The notes under the pieces are model-generated. The model did not search any database. It was given only the letters and a program-made list of their open reading frames with translations, and was not told where the DNA came from. A stretch of 64,000 bases of DNA, taken from NCBI GenBank assembly GCA_946965045.2, contig OX337238.1, positions 1,302,001 through 1,366,000 of the forward strand. Reading direction: 5' to 3'. The translations under genes were made by a program, and so were the position numbers. Origin of the DNA: Epithemia pelagica (Eukaryota; Bacillariophyta; Bacillariophyceae; Surirellales; Surirellaceae). Positions within the stretch are counted from its first letter, which is position 1, and each line of letters opens with the position of its first letter. Of this stretch, positions 10,036 through 21,487 are shown in pieces.

Positions 10036-11990
10036 ATGAGAAATCCACAGAATCCAGAGATGGAACGATTCCACAAGCCGCCCATGGTAGGTAGGTCTGG
10101 TGGTGACACGTCATGGTCGACCGTAGAGTTTGTCTCTAAGGATTCTCATTTGCCGCGTTCATTTTGTCGTGTTTTGTGTTCCATATACAGGAAGGGGGAG
10201 GAAGCTCTGTATTGGGCAACGTTACGATTCCATCCAACCTAATGAATCTCGAGCTCGGACAACAGCAACAACACCTCCACTATAGTCCTAATCGTAATGG
10301 TATGACTCATTCAGTTCCCCTGGGAGGTTCCGACGACATTATCATTGAAGAAGAAACGGGTCCCGTCACTTGGGAAGAGATTTGTCGTGCCTGTTGTCAT
10401 CATAGTTTCGGAGAATGGATGTGGATTGGAGCAGCCATATTTGGGATTCTTCACTTTTTTTACTTTTTTCTCTTGGGTTTGTATCTCATGCAAAGCAGTG
10501 CTCGTGTCATGTCCGGCTGTAGTGTCGGGCACTTGTTTGGAGAAGATACCAATCCGATTACAGGTCTCATGACGGGGATGCTTTCTACCGTCTTGTTGCA
10601 GTCGGCCTCGGCGACTTGTTCGATAATTGTAAGTTTGGCGGGCGAAGAAATTTCCTTGCAACAAGGTATTTTCATGGTTATGGGAGCCAACATTGGATCG
10701 ACCGTCACCAACACGTTGGTAGCTTTGGGACATTATGGTGATGATTTGCAATATGAACGAGCCTTTGCGGGAGCCACGCTACATGACATGTTCAATCTCA
10801 TGTCCGTGGCCGTCCTTTTCCCCCTCGAAGTCATGACTGGCTATTTAAATGCCTTGTCGGGAGCCATTGTCGAGAATTCCGATGTAAAGGATGGAAAGAA
10901 ATGGAGAAGTCCCATTAAAAAGATTGTGTCGCCCGTGGGAAAGCGAATCATTATTTCTAATAGAAGAGTACCCAAATACGTTGCGGGTGGTCATAAGGAT
11001 TGTCAAGACTTTTATCCCAATCAGTGCAAAGACGGTACACCCACTTACAAGTCATGTGGTGGGCACTTTGGACTGATTGCCTGCAGCAAACGAGATGACT
11101 TTTGTCCCCTCTTTTTTTCCAAAGACGCCACCTTGAAGGACGATCGAGTATCGGGGGGTGTCGTGTTTTTGTTATCCCTCCTCCTTCTCTTTGCCTCCTT
11201 GATTGGCATTGTGACCATTCTCCAAAAACTCTTTGTCGGCATGTCTTCCCGAGTCGTGTATGCGGTAACCAAAGCCAATGGATATTTTGCCATGATTTTG
11301 GGAGCTGGATTAACCATGCTTGTCCAATCATCGTCCATCACAACGTCGATTTTGACGCCTCTGGTGGCCATGGGCCTCATTCGGTTGGACCAAATGTACC
11401 CCTTGACCTTGGGTGCCAACCTTGGTACAGCCTTTACGACCATTATGGCGGCCATGGTTTCGGATTTGTGGGATGCCTTACATGTGGCCCTGGCTCACTT
11501 GTTTTTCAATGTGACGGGCATTGTCATTTTTTACCCCCTCCCCATGTTGCGGCGTCTGCCCCTCGTGGCGGCGCAACGATTGGGTCGCGCCACACGGTTG
11601 TGGCCGCTCTTTCCGCTCCTCTATGTCTTGGGAATCTTTATCCTGTTCCCCATGGTGGCCCTGTTCATTTCGTATTGCATGGAGCAAACGGCCAAGGGTT
11701 GGAAGGTGATGGGATCCTTTTTGATTCTCGGTGTCGTTTCGGTCCTCATTTATGGAACCTATTGGCGCCTCTTTTTGGGTGGTCGTCGACTCCAGGATGT
11801 GCCGTTGGATCCCTTTTTCAACCCGCCCCAGCCGAATCACAACCATGGTGGTGACAATGGTCATCATCATCATCATCATCCAGTGGCCACGACAGAAGAA
11901 CAAGTAGACTCTATGGAATACCCCCCGCCGAATGGTGCAACACTGGGGACAAGGATGCATCATCCTCATAACAATGGGGTTCATGGGTGA
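10036..11990 (+). CDS. Sodium/phosphate cotransporter, SLC34/NptA type (copy 1)
   Basis: The model is join(10036..10086, 10191..11990), about 616 aa, with a 104-nt intron in phase 0 (donor GTAGGT, acceptor ATATACAG). The Na/Pi-cotransporter repeats are clear: first repeat LLQSASATCSIIVSL, second MLVQSSSITTSILTPL, with 8 or more hydrophobic segments between them, and MVMGANIGSTVTNTLVAL and LGANLGTAFTTIMAA after each. These plasma-membrane proteins import phosphate with Na+. The extracellular loop has paired Cys (CQDFYPNQCKDG, KSCGG). The first canonical QSSS is changed to QSAS. The C-terminus is His-rich (six His). Exon 1 ends exactly at an ATG, the same position that is the sole start codon in the paralogue at 34167-36024, so translation may start at 10084 or 10036. 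Confidence 0.88.
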
Positions 11991-13491
11991 CGTACAACAA
12001 CAACAACAACAACAACAACAATCTCGTCATGATCGACAAAAACAACATCAACAACAATGACGTGTACTCAGCAATGGATGGAACAAGTGTCGAGAGGAAT
12101 GTTGAACCCAAGGGCCCATCTCGTCGTACAGGACTCTCAAACGATGGTGTCCTGGATGAATCGACGTACCACTCCTCTCCAAATCATCTACGAAAAGTAT
12201 CCTTCTGTGGGGCGAACCAAACTGCGCAGGACGAATGTCATTCTTGTTAGGATTCATCTCCCGGCCCTCCAAAACTCTAGCCTGCTTGTGGACCGTTGGA
12301 TGTTCTACAAAACGAACAAGTACTTCTTGCAATACAGGCTACAGCAGTGTGTCATGAAATGCTAGATTCCTCTACTTTGAAGGATGTTAAAATGGATCAA
12401 GGGAATGGATTCGGATGCCATGGTGATGTTGTTGTTGGTATTGTCTCGGGCTTTTGTGTTGCATAAAAACCGTCATTCCAATTCACACAATAACAACAAC
12501 AACACTGCTTTGTCTTGTTTCCATTCCCTGGTTCGGTTCTTGTTCGTGATTCCCTTGAGTCTCTCTCATCGTATTGTTTCCACTGGACTAATTGCCATAG
12601 TCAATGGACCGTCGGCTGTTCGCTTTTTCCTGTGGAACCGTCGTATCTTGATATCCTTTGGATGGCATTCTCCTGCTACTGCCACGAGAGGACGACGACG
12701 ACAAGACACACTGACCCGAGGAACAGTAGGGTGTAGCTTCCTTGGGTTTGCGGCAGCCACACAGGGAGCCTACGCCATGGACAATGCCCACAACGACATC
12801 AATAATAAGTCAGCACATGATGATATATGGAATGGAAAGTTGTTGTTGATGACACGCGAAAGAATCAATTCAATGGAATTCTAGAGCGACGGTATTTTGA
12901 CTTGCCGACGACGTTTGTTGTCTTGTGTCATTGTGGTGCGAATCGTGAGTTTTTGGAAAAGAGGAAAGAGCCTTTTCGGTCGGACAATTATTCTTGCTCT
13001 GAATCACGTGTCACTTCAGTCCCACGCAGCGTAGTGTACTACCGATGCTATGTCTATGTTGGAGGAGTGAGGAGACGGCGGAAGGAGAAGGCAGTTGCCT
13101 CGAGAGGGAACATCCGTTCGACTGTTCCAGCGGCCATCTAATGAACCGTTCCCACATGACAGCATTATCTTAAATGAGTTTGTTGGGCATTCGGTTTGAG
13201 CGGCACCATCTATTTAAAGGAATCTACTGTTACAAGGCTGCGCATTCGTGTATTCTGCATCTTTCATTCGCAATCCATACTCTTGAGCATGAAACCACTC
13301 TGGCGACAGGCAGAGGGAAGCAACCTTAGCAGTGGTTGTCACAAAACAGGTGTATTCGCGAGTCTCTGAACTCGATCGTCTCGCAGTAGAGGGAGCTCAG
13401 CAAAGTCTATTTAGGGAGTCCATCAGGCCGTTGTCACCGTCTCCTTCTCTTCCTTCTCATGACGTTCCTTTTCAATCAGTACCATCCATTC
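11991..13491. other. 1.5-kb intergenic region with an unconvincing ORF
   Basis: Begins with an AAC trinucleotide run (11996-12020) in the 3' UTR of the transporter. An ORF at 12384-12884 (+, 166 codons) has a hydrophobic N-terminal half and an Asn run, but no recognisable motif. Other frames overlap on both strands. No RNA gene was seen. Confidence 0.35.
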
Positions 13492-13938
13492 CTAAGTGGA
13501 TCGTTCCAAGAGAGCGCGATTGTGTTCAAAGCGAGCCGCAAAATGCCGTGGGGTGCGACCCTTGACCAAGGATGATGACGGTTGTCCCTTGTCTTGTTCT
13601 TGTTGTTGTCCACGATGATCCAGTCCTTGTGGATAGGCTCGAATGAGAGCTTCCAGGACGGCTGTCGAACATCCATACATGGCGGCAATGTGCAAGGGCA
13701 ACCAGTCATCCGATCCGGGTTGTTGTGTCGCCGTGGGGTACTGGTCCAACAAGTTCAAAATCAAGTCGTCCGGTGCTTGAAATCCCACGGCGGCATGCAA
13801 GGGCAAATTGCCATATTCATCGGGAACATGGGAATAGTCGTGGACACACGTCATGGCCTCGTCCCATTGCTGTGCTTTAATGTGTTGCAACAAAATACTA
13901 TCTTCTGAATTGGCGTAATCGTGAGGAGAAATGGTCAT
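13492..13938 (-). CDS. Short ankyrin-repeat protein
   Basis: 148 aa, single exon. Ankyrin units are visible as GNLPLHAAVGFQAPDDLILNL, DWLPLHIAAMYGCSTAVLEA and a final GRTPRHFAARFEHNRALLE. Each has the TPLH-type turn followed by a helix pair, and a diverged first unit lies near the N-terminus (LLQHIKAQQWDEAM). These are protein-interaction repeats with no catalytic residues. Short ankyrin genes of this style are abundant in diatoms (family knowledge). It is divergent from the HBS1-like gene with a 397-bp shared 5' region. Confidence 0.75.
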   Translation of the reverse strand: MTISPHDYANSEDSILLQHIKAQQWDEAMTCVHDYSHVPDEYGNLPLHAAVGFQAPDDLILNLLDQYPTATQQPGSDDWLPLHIAAMYGCSTAVLEALIRAYPQGLDHRGQQQEQDKGQPSSSLVKGRTPRHFAARFEHNRALLERST

Positions 13939-14335
13939 GGTGGTTGTTGTTGCGCGTGTATATCAGTGAATTTTGTGCGTGTTGAGAATAGAGCGACAGG
14001 AGAAGAAGAATGGCACTGTTTGGTCCTGTTCCAACAAAAGGGACAACCGAAACAGACAAGAGGATGTTGTGTGTTGTGGTTGAACCAATCTCCACTTTCC
14101 AGTGTGCTGTTGCTGGCGTTGCAATCCAAAAATTCTTGTGGGACCGCGCACGCATCAATCATCGCTCGCCTTCCTCGCACCTCTTCAAAAATGTTCGGTC
14201 GGCGCGATCGACAGTCGGTTTACATAACCGACACAAAACCGATCAACGGACAATGTCTTTCTACGGACAGATTCTCAGTCGTTCGGTCCACACAATCATA
14301 AAAATCGCACAAACCGAAACGAGAACGCATCGACC

Positions 14336-16579
14336 ATGAGCCGTCATCGCAACGTTCGAAACTTGGTGGCCGAAGAAGAGTATTACGACGACTATGACGA
14401 TGATTATTACGATGACTATGACGATGGTTACGACGATGGATATTATAGCAAACCTCCACTCCAAAAAACACCGGCCAAACAACCACCCAAATCACAGCCA
14501 CAACCACAAAGCAGTAACAATAAATCCAAAAAGGGAGGAGGAACCCTGTCGAAGCAACCACAAGCGTCAGGTACCAAAGTAGCGACCTTTCCTGGATTGA
14601 CGGCCGCTACAACAAGCCCCAAACCGGCGGCAGCACCACTCAAAGACGCGGCTGGCATTCAAAAACCTCCTCCTGGATTCAACGTTGCTCCTCCACCCGG
14701 CTGGGGAACAACCACAAACAGTGCCAAATCCACCAACAATAAGAGCCCCCCTCGTGTCAAAAATCCACCACTGTCTCCAACCCAGCGGGGAGGTGTACAA
14801 GCCCCTCCTCCCGGCTTTTCGGTGGCTCCTCCTCCCGGATTGACGGCTCCTGCTGCATCCTCTCCCTCCCGATCTCCCTCGAAACCTGTCTCAACGGCTC
14901 CCAGATCGAATGGCACCGCCTTCAAACAAACCACTACCTCCTCCAAGAATTCATATCAGGCTCCACCCTTGCCCCAATCCTTGCTGGACCAATGGCAGCA
15001 GACCACCTCCAAAAAACCTACGGTCACCATTGTCATTTTGGGACATGTCGATGCCGGCAAATCCACCTTGACGGGTCACTTGTTGTGGGAAGCGGCAGCC
15101 GCTAGTAGTAGTACCAAAGATGCCCGTCCCACTAATTTTGCTTGGTTGTTGGACGAGGACGAAACGGAACGCGATCATGGCATTACCATGGATGTGGCCA
15201 CCAAAACCTTGGAGGGACGCAATTGTCATTGGGTCATTCACGATGCACCGGGTCACGCCGATTATGTGCCTCACATGATTACCGGTACAGCGCTGGCCGA
15301 TGTCGCTGTGGCCGTCGTGGATGTGACCGATTCTCTCACGTCTACCGCTCGACAATTGCAAGAACATGTCGTTTTGGCCAAGGGATTGGGCATTGGACAT
15401 GTGTTTGTGGCCCTCAACAAACTCGACATGGTGGATTGGAAGGAGGAAGCCTATCGAGCTCAAGTCCAATCCTTGTCGCATTTTTTGTTTCAAACGGTTG
15501 GATGGGCACCCTCCAAGGTACAATTCATTCCCCTCTCCGGTTTGCTGGGAACCAATGTCTATCATCCAGCGACTCGAAACACCAGCAAGGAGGATACAAC
15601 TGGAGCCGCCTTGTTGGCGCAGTGGTATGGCAAGGGTCCCTCGTTGTGGCAAGCCATGGAACAATTAAACTTGTTTTCCCAAACAACCACCGCAAATAAC
15701 AACAAAAAGGACACTGCCGCACCGCGTGTTCCTCGCATCAAATTGGTGGAAAAGCCTTTGCGCTTGTTGGTCACGGACATTTTTCAGGAAACACGAGGCG
15801 GAGGTGTCGCGGTACGTGTCAAGGTGGTGGCGGGTTGGTTTCAGCCACCGACCAACAACAATACTACTCCAAATACCGACACTGCCACGACGACGACGCG
15901 CCTCATGGTGTGGCCAGTCGGGGAAGCCGTCCGCATTGTCCAATGCACACCGGTCCAAGAACAAGCCGTGGCAGCACCACGATCTTCCAACAACAACAAC
16001 AATAATAATAACAAGAGCGGAACAGCTCCGGCCAACGCAGCGTGGTATGTGGTCGCAGGGGAGTGGGTGGATTTGATTCTGTCGGGTTTGGACCTGGCAC
16101 AATGGTCCGTCGGTCATGTCTTGGGACGCATGGCTGATTCTTCCAGTTTGGCCCTGTCCATGGCCGTCCGAGAAGGAGGAAAAGGTCAAACGTGTGTCTG
16201 TCGCATCTATGTTTTGGATACTGTCACGGTTCCCATTATTCGAGGGACCTTTTGCTTGCTGCACATTCATGCCTTGACCGGTGTTCCCTGTCATATCTCG
16301 ACCTTGATTCGATCCACCAACACCAAAACCAATGGGGAATCCAACAACAACAACAACAACAACAAGAATGACACGGCCTTGTTTTGGAAGGACCGTCCCC
16401 GTGCCTTGACCAAACAAACGCAAGCGGTTGTGGAATTGACCATCCCCAAACAACCGCATGCCATTGTCTGGGAAGCCTTTGCGGATTGCCGTGCTCTGGG
16501 ACGATTTGTCTTGAGACGGAATGGAGAAAGCATTGCCGTGGGACGAATTGAACAAGTTCTTTCGTCGTCCATTCGGTGA
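14336..16579 (+). CDS. HBS1: HBS1-like translational GTPase (ribosome rescue)
   Basis: 747 aa, single exon. The N-terminus MSRHRNVRNLVAEEEYYDDY matches the HBS1 N-terminal motif (basic RHRNVR followed by an acidic/Tyr tract). A disordered Pro/Gly/Asn region follows with repeated PPPGFxVAPPPG motifs (residues about 110-180). The eEF1A-type GTPase domain has G1 GHVDAGKST (about 235), G2 DHGITMDVA (about 280), G3 DAPGHADYV (about 302) and G4 NKLDMVD (about 360). Two beta-barrel domains at the end are interrupted by Asn homopolymers (around bases 15990 and 16340). HBS1 with Dom34/Pelota dissociates stalled ribosomes in no-go and non-stop decay in the cytosol. eRF3 or eEF1A are less likely because of the N-terminus and the ERDHGIT form. 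Confidence 0.88.
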   Translation: MSRHRNVRNLVAEEEYYDDYDDDYYDDYDDGYDDGYYSKPPLQKTPAKQPPKSQPQPQSSNNKSKKGGGTLSKQPQASGTKVATFPGLTAATTSPKPAAAPLKDAAGIQKPPPGFNVAPPPGWGTTTNSAKSTNNKSPPRVKNPPLSPTQRGGVQAPPPGFSVAPPPGLTAPAASSPSRSPSKPVSTAPRSNGTAFKQTTTSSKNSYQAPPLPQSLLDQWQQTTSKKPTVTIVILGHVDAGKSTLTGHLLWEAAAASSSTKDARPTNFAWLLDEDETERDHGITMDVATKTLEGRNCHWVIHDAPGHADYVPHMITGTALADVAVAVVDVTDSLTSTARQLQEHVVLAKGLGIGHVFVALNKLDMVDWKEEAYRAQVQSLSHFLFQTVGWAPSKVQFIPLSGLLGTNVYHPATRNTSKEDTTGAALLAQWYGKGPSLWQAMEQLNLFSQTTTANNNKKDTAAPRVPRIKLVEKPLRLLVTDIFQETRGGGVAVRVKVVAGWFQPPTNNNTTPNTDTATTTTRLMVWPVGEAVRIVQCTPVQEQAVAAPRSSNNNNNNNNKSGTAPANAAWYVVAGEWVDLILSGLDLAQWSVGHVLGRMADSSSLALSMAVREGGKGQTCVCRIYVLDTVTVPIIRGTFCLLHIHALTGVPCHISTLIRSTNTKTNGESNNNNNNNKNDTALFWKDRPRALTKQTQAVVELTIPKQPHAIVWEAFADCRALGRFVLRRNGESIAVGRIEQVLSSSIR

Positions 16580-17498
16580 CACTGTAATAAACCATGGCAC
16601 GGAGACAAGCACGAGGAAGCCGCGGTTAACTTCCTTCCTCGTTTTGTTGTCGCCGCAACGACTCGGATCCTGCTCTGGCCTGGATCAATCGAGATTTCAC
16701 TCGATGAATGACTCGGGCCTTTCCTACAACCTGCGTTAAGAGTTGAGAGGAGGATGATAGTGGTCTCTCCAGGACACAACTGCGAACAAACTGCTGTGCT
16801 GGTTATGTACGAACAGCATGGTTGTATAGTGGCAAAAGCAATGTGCGCGGAAACGAGTTGCAAAGACAATGTTGCTTTCCTTCTTTTTGGAAAGAAACCC
16901 TGCAATGTGGTTGGTATTGAATCGACGGAGAAATGTGGGTTTGCAAAGTGGCTCGATTCCGATCCCCGAACCAAAAAGAACAAACTGTTTAGAGAGGTAT
17001 ATCACACGACTATTCCCAGAGGATGAAACCAAGGAATCCTTGGCATGTATTCTACAGCATATTCTGCGTGTGCACTCAAGTGGTTGGTTGCCAGATATGC
17101 AACTGGTGTATCCCTTTTGGTAATGGTGCAAGCGCACACAACTCTCATGGCTCTTGATTGAATTGACCCCAAAGTGGGTCGAGTTAAGCAACCCTTGGAA
17201 ATCATGCATCATACTAGGTAGACCTAGGGTTAAAAAGTATCAAGTGCTTCAACGAAATTTTGAGAGTGTGTAAAACGTTGCTGGATGGAATACATTATAT
17301 AGAGAATGGAGGAGGAGCACCCCTTTGGCCCCACCAAATTTGGGAGGAGATGAACACAAACAGACCGAGTGTTTCTTGTGTGTGTGGTATGGTTGGAACA
17401 AGTGTTTCTATGGTTGGAACAAGTGTTTCTTGTGGGAACGTGTGGAGAGAGCGAGTGAGTGAGCGAGACAGCGCGGTCCTACAAACACACACAAACGT
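16580..17498. other. Intergenic spacer with a possible zinc-finger-like remnant
   Basis: Convergent 3' ends. A 90-codon plus-strand frame at 16754-17026 contains CGFAKWLDSD after spaced Cys residues, faintly like the GRF zinc-finger end, but too little is conserved to call a gene. A 23-bp tandem duplication (ATGGTTGGAACAAGTGTTTC) lies around 17390-17430. Confidence 0.3.
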
Positions 17499-19110
17499 TT
17501 AGGCTGTCGCTTCCTGTGCCTTGGCTTGGAGCAATTCCTTGGTCTTGGCTTGGAGCAATTCCTTGGTCTTGTATTCAAAGATTCGTTGGTCGTTGGGGAT
17601 GGAGGGATCTTGCAAATTGCGGGCAATTTTTGTGACATCGGCCAAGGTCAAATCTCCTTCATCCGTGTCACAAAAGGCTTGGAATCGATCGGGATGAAAG
17701 GTCACACCGGGCAAATTCTTGAGCCGGTATTCCAACCGTCGCTTTTCCATGGCATTCAGCGTATAATCGCCGTCGCGGTCCGTGGTAAAAATGGCCGTCA
17801 CAATGTGTTGAAGAATCTCATCGTCCAACAACTCCTTGATTTGACCTTGCAATTGTCCATTTTCGTGCACCAAATTCACCAATCGATCAACTTGGCCGCC
17901 CGCCTTGACGGCCAGTTCGTCCAATTCTTGTTCGACATGCTTCAATCTGCAACATGAAAACAAAACAAAAAGACATTTGAGACATTTCTGAAAACCTGCT
18001 CTCGTGTCGCTTTTCCACACAATCTCTATCGCATCACACACAATCCTCGTCTACTTACTGTTGCACTTGTTGTTCCATGGTATCAATGGATTCGGTCAAT
18101 TTGGAATTTTCCATGGTGAGCGTATTCACCTTTTCTAGCAAGGCATTTTGTTGTCCTCGCATGCCACCGAGGGCCTTTAATTGCGTCTTTTGCCAAAAGA
18201 CGAGGGGACTGAGGACCATGGTCAAGAGAGAGGAAAAGTCCACCAAATGTCCCACAATCAGAATCATGCTAACCAAGGCACTCAAAAAGCCCATGACGGA
18301 AAGACCTTGGACGCCATAATCGTGCAAGCCGGTAATGAGACCATCCGTGCCTTCACCCTTGACCTTGTGATTGCCCGTTTCTTCATCGGCTTCGAGCGGA
18401 TGGCTGCCAATTTGACTGAGAGTATGGCTCGTCGAGGCGGTGGCGGCCGCCACGGCCAATTGGGTGCCCAAACTCAATTCGCGTGATTTTTGCGCCGTGA
18501 CTTGTCCCACTTGTTGTACCATTTGACCAACTTGTTCTCCCATTTGACGCATGGACGGTCCAGCCCGTTCCAAGGCGTGTCCCACGTGTTGTTGAAAGTT
18601 GCGCAAGGACTCGCCCGCCTTTTCCTGAACCTGTCGCATGGACTGACCGGCCTTTTCTTGCACCTGTCGCATGGACTGACCGGCCTTTTCGTGCGCTTTT
18701 CCCACGTGTTGTTGGACCGTGCGCAAGGATTCACCCGCCTTTTCTTGGACTTGTCGCATGGACTCGCCCGCCTTTTCTTGGACTTGTCGCATGGATTCAC
18801 CCGCTTTTTCTTGGACTTGTCGCATGGATTCACCCGCCTTGGTCAAGGCCGGACGAACGACTTTGGCATGCAAGTCTTGCAAGGGATTGGCCTTTTGGTT
18901 GCTAAAAGTGCTGTCGGTCGTTGATGTTGTGGAGGAAGTTTCCGTCTCTTCCATGGTAATTTTGGGAGCCATGCCTCCCATAATGAGAGTGTTGGCACCC
19001 ATGACATCGTCTTCCTTTTCTTCCTTAATGGTTTCGGGAGGAGCTTCCACATCCACCAACTTGTCAGTGGTGGGAGCATCGACTGCGGTCCAGCTTTCTT
19101 CCGTGCTCAT
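17499..19110 (-). CDS. Membrane protein with 11-residue amphipathic repeats, coiled coil and EF-hand-like loop
   Basis: The model is complement(join(17499..17946, 18059..19110)), 499 aa. A 112-nt intron (GTAAGT...GTTGCAG, phase 2) joins QVQQ to LKHVEQ in frame. Order: acidic N-terminus; repeats of AGESMRQVQEK and its variants (18.5-18.85 kb, eight or more units, 33-bp DNA periodicity) forming an apolipoprotein/LEA-like amphipathic helix; a hydrophobic hairpin (VMGFLSALVSMILIVGHLVD and SSLLTMVLSPLVFW); coiled coil; then AIFTTDRDGDYTLNAME, a DxDG EF-hand-like loop; and a C-terminal 8-residue tandem KTKELLQA. Function unknown. It is homologous in its second half to the divergent neighbour at 19735-20700. 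Confidence 0.75.
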
Positions 19111-19734
19111 GGTGGTTGTTGGTTGCTGATTGCTGATGGACAAGAGTTGGATTCGGCAGCACACACGATGAGGACGAGAAAATGACGGCACCTCGATGGC
19201 TGTCCTATTCAAACTGTACTGCGCACCAATAAAGATTCGTTGCAGTATCCTTATTTCAGTACCATTTTGTTCGCATCCAAGGCGCAAAGGGTGGATGAGG
19301 TGGGCAAGATACCATCCCTCAACCGCATTGGATCGAGGGATTCGTGGGGCATACAAACGTATAATGGTGTAGTGAGACTACCGATTTTTAACCCCATGGA
19401 CACCCGACATGGAAAAACTAAGCGGCTGTTCGTTGATTCGTACAAAGACGATTGATTAAGAGTGTACATGTAAACTCTGGATAGTCGTCGAGCGGACTTT
19501 GGCGGACCGCGCCGGGCCGTCTCGTGATCCAAGCAGGACCAAGCGAAACGTACAGCATTATAGATAGACCTCTGCTCTCATTCATCATCGACGACTCTCC
19601 TCCTCTGTCACTATCGTTGATCGATCGTTGATCGAAGACAACACAGTTCCTCTGTCTTGACGATTGCCACCGTCTTCCCCTACCAGTAGGACCCTTGTAT
19701 TGCTGCAATCCAATACGAAACAAATAATAGAATC

Positions 19735-20700
19735 ATGGCATCGGCCGACGTTGTGACACCTCCTGTGGATTTGGAAGCGGGCGAAGCGACACCGCTCCTG
19801 TCGAGCACCACCAAAACCGAAGAACCTCCACCCCTTCAAGATATCAAGGCGGAAAGTCTCAAGGAAAAGACTGTTTCGGCCGTGGCAGGTGTCAATTGTA
19901 AGTACGACGCCCTTCTTCGTTTTCGCGTGGAATCTCGTAGAGAGTGGAATGGTTGGACGACACTCACAAAAAATATGTGTTTTTGGTGTGTGCGTGGATG
20001 GATGGTGCATGCGATTGGAATGATATTCTTGGTTGGTGTTTGTATATAATTATAATTAGTCGCCTTGGCGGTTTTGACCCTAATGTTTCAAGCCGCCGCC
20101 CATCCCGTGGTTTGGATTTCCAGCGTCTTGGGGTTGATTGTCAGTCCTTTGGCCGCCTTTCAACAACACAAATTGACCCAAGTCGAAGCGCTGAGTCAAA
20201 CCAATGAACGATTGGAACAGGACGTTTCGCAATTGGCGGCGCAAAATACGCGCTTGACGGCCAATTTGCAACAAGCCGAAGAATCCGTCTACAATTTACA
20301 AGCCATGCAAGAAACCTTGGAAACCTTGCAATCCGTCCAAGGTCAATCCATGGACGAATTGGAACAACAATTGCAAGAATCCAAGTATATCTTGGCCACT
20401 ATGAACACCAATCTCAAGGGACAATTGCTGCAAAATTTAATTACCGTCCTCTTGAATGCCGATAAGGATGGCAACATGATCTTGTCGGACGACGACATTG
20501 AAGATATTGTCCATCGTTTGGAAGGCTTGCACAATGTCAACATTAACGATGCCGCCTTGCGTCAAGTCATTATCGATCATGGACGATCGGTGGAAGCCGT
20601 CATGGAAGTGGCCAAGGCGGCGCTCTTGTCCGATTCCGAAGATCAAGCGCTCTTTACCTTTTTGCAAGAAGACACGGATGCGCCTCCAGAGGCTTCGTAA
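19735..20700 (+). CDS. Membrane / coiled-coil protein with EF-hand-like loop (homologue of divergent neighbour)
   Basis: The model is join(19735..19897, 20060..20700), 267 aa. The 162-nt intron (GTAAGT...AATTAG) is phase 1, giving VNFALAVLTLMF across the junction. Order: short N-terminus with an acidic dileucine-like EATPLLSS; a hydrophobic hairpin (ALAVLTLMFQAAAHPVVWIS and VLGLIVSPLAAFQ); about 100 residues of heptad-rich coiled coil; then LLNADKDGNMILSDDDIE, a good match to an EF-hand loop (N, D, D, G, D ligand spacing). The block SPLxxFQ..KL and the DxDG region align with the minus-strand neighbour whose ATG is 624 bp away. Function unknown; possibly a Ca-responsive membrane-shaping or tethering pair (inference). 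Confidence 0.75.
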
Positions 20701-21487
20701 GCCTCACATTGTATCCATATTATTATTATGTTTGGGCCACACGACTAGAGCGTATCACCGGACCATACAAACCATGGATTGGACGATCCGATTCGAGTGC
20801 CCATTTCTCGACCGACACACATGATCGAAACAGGAGGATCGTCACCAACGTAACGCGGCGCATGGACCAACTAGAAGCATTGGGGACGTACAAATATTTC
20901 TAGAAGGCAGTTCCAATTAGGAAAGAATAGTCCATGGTTTAGCTTGGAATTTGGAATCACCTACTGTCCTACTACGTAGCTTCGCGGAAATACTCCTACG
21001 AGAGCGTCCGTCCTTCGTACGATATGACTCCGATCCGATCTAATCAGCGCGCGCACAGCCAACACTGTACCGACGTGTGAGAACAAGTACGGATGGACTC
21101 TACCGTTTACGGTAGTCTAGTATGTAGTGTGTTGCGTGCCTCGCGTGAATTGTCGGCATGGTGGTGAAAGAATATCCCTAACCGTAAGGGAGTGAGGACG
21201 GAAGTCACGCCAGCTATGTCTAATGTCTACGTCAAATTGTGAAGGAGAATAAGGAACGTTGGGAAGAATAAGGAAGTAATCGGGTTGACCGTGAGACGTC
21301 TTATGATCTCATTTGATTTGTTAAAATGCAACAATCTTGTAATCATGATGATACAAGAGATGAAAGAACGAAGCAAGAACTTGGATGTGTTGCTAAGAGT
21401 ATAGTGTCGGAAGGTACGGTCTAGTCTTCGTCTCCAACAAGCAATATCTCCAACCTGCGAAGTTGCAAGTCCATAGCCTGGTTTTCA
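20701..21487. other. Intergenic spacer
   Basis: 3' UTR of the plus gene and of the following minus gene. No gene recognised. A small TACCG-TTTA-CGGTA hairpin lies near 21102-21115. Confidence 0.4.

Noticed and set aside
12384-12884. 166-codon ORF after Na/Pi cotransporter 1
   Set aside because: Hydrophobic then basic composition with no conserved motif; overlapping frames equally long; kept only as a note in the spacer entry.
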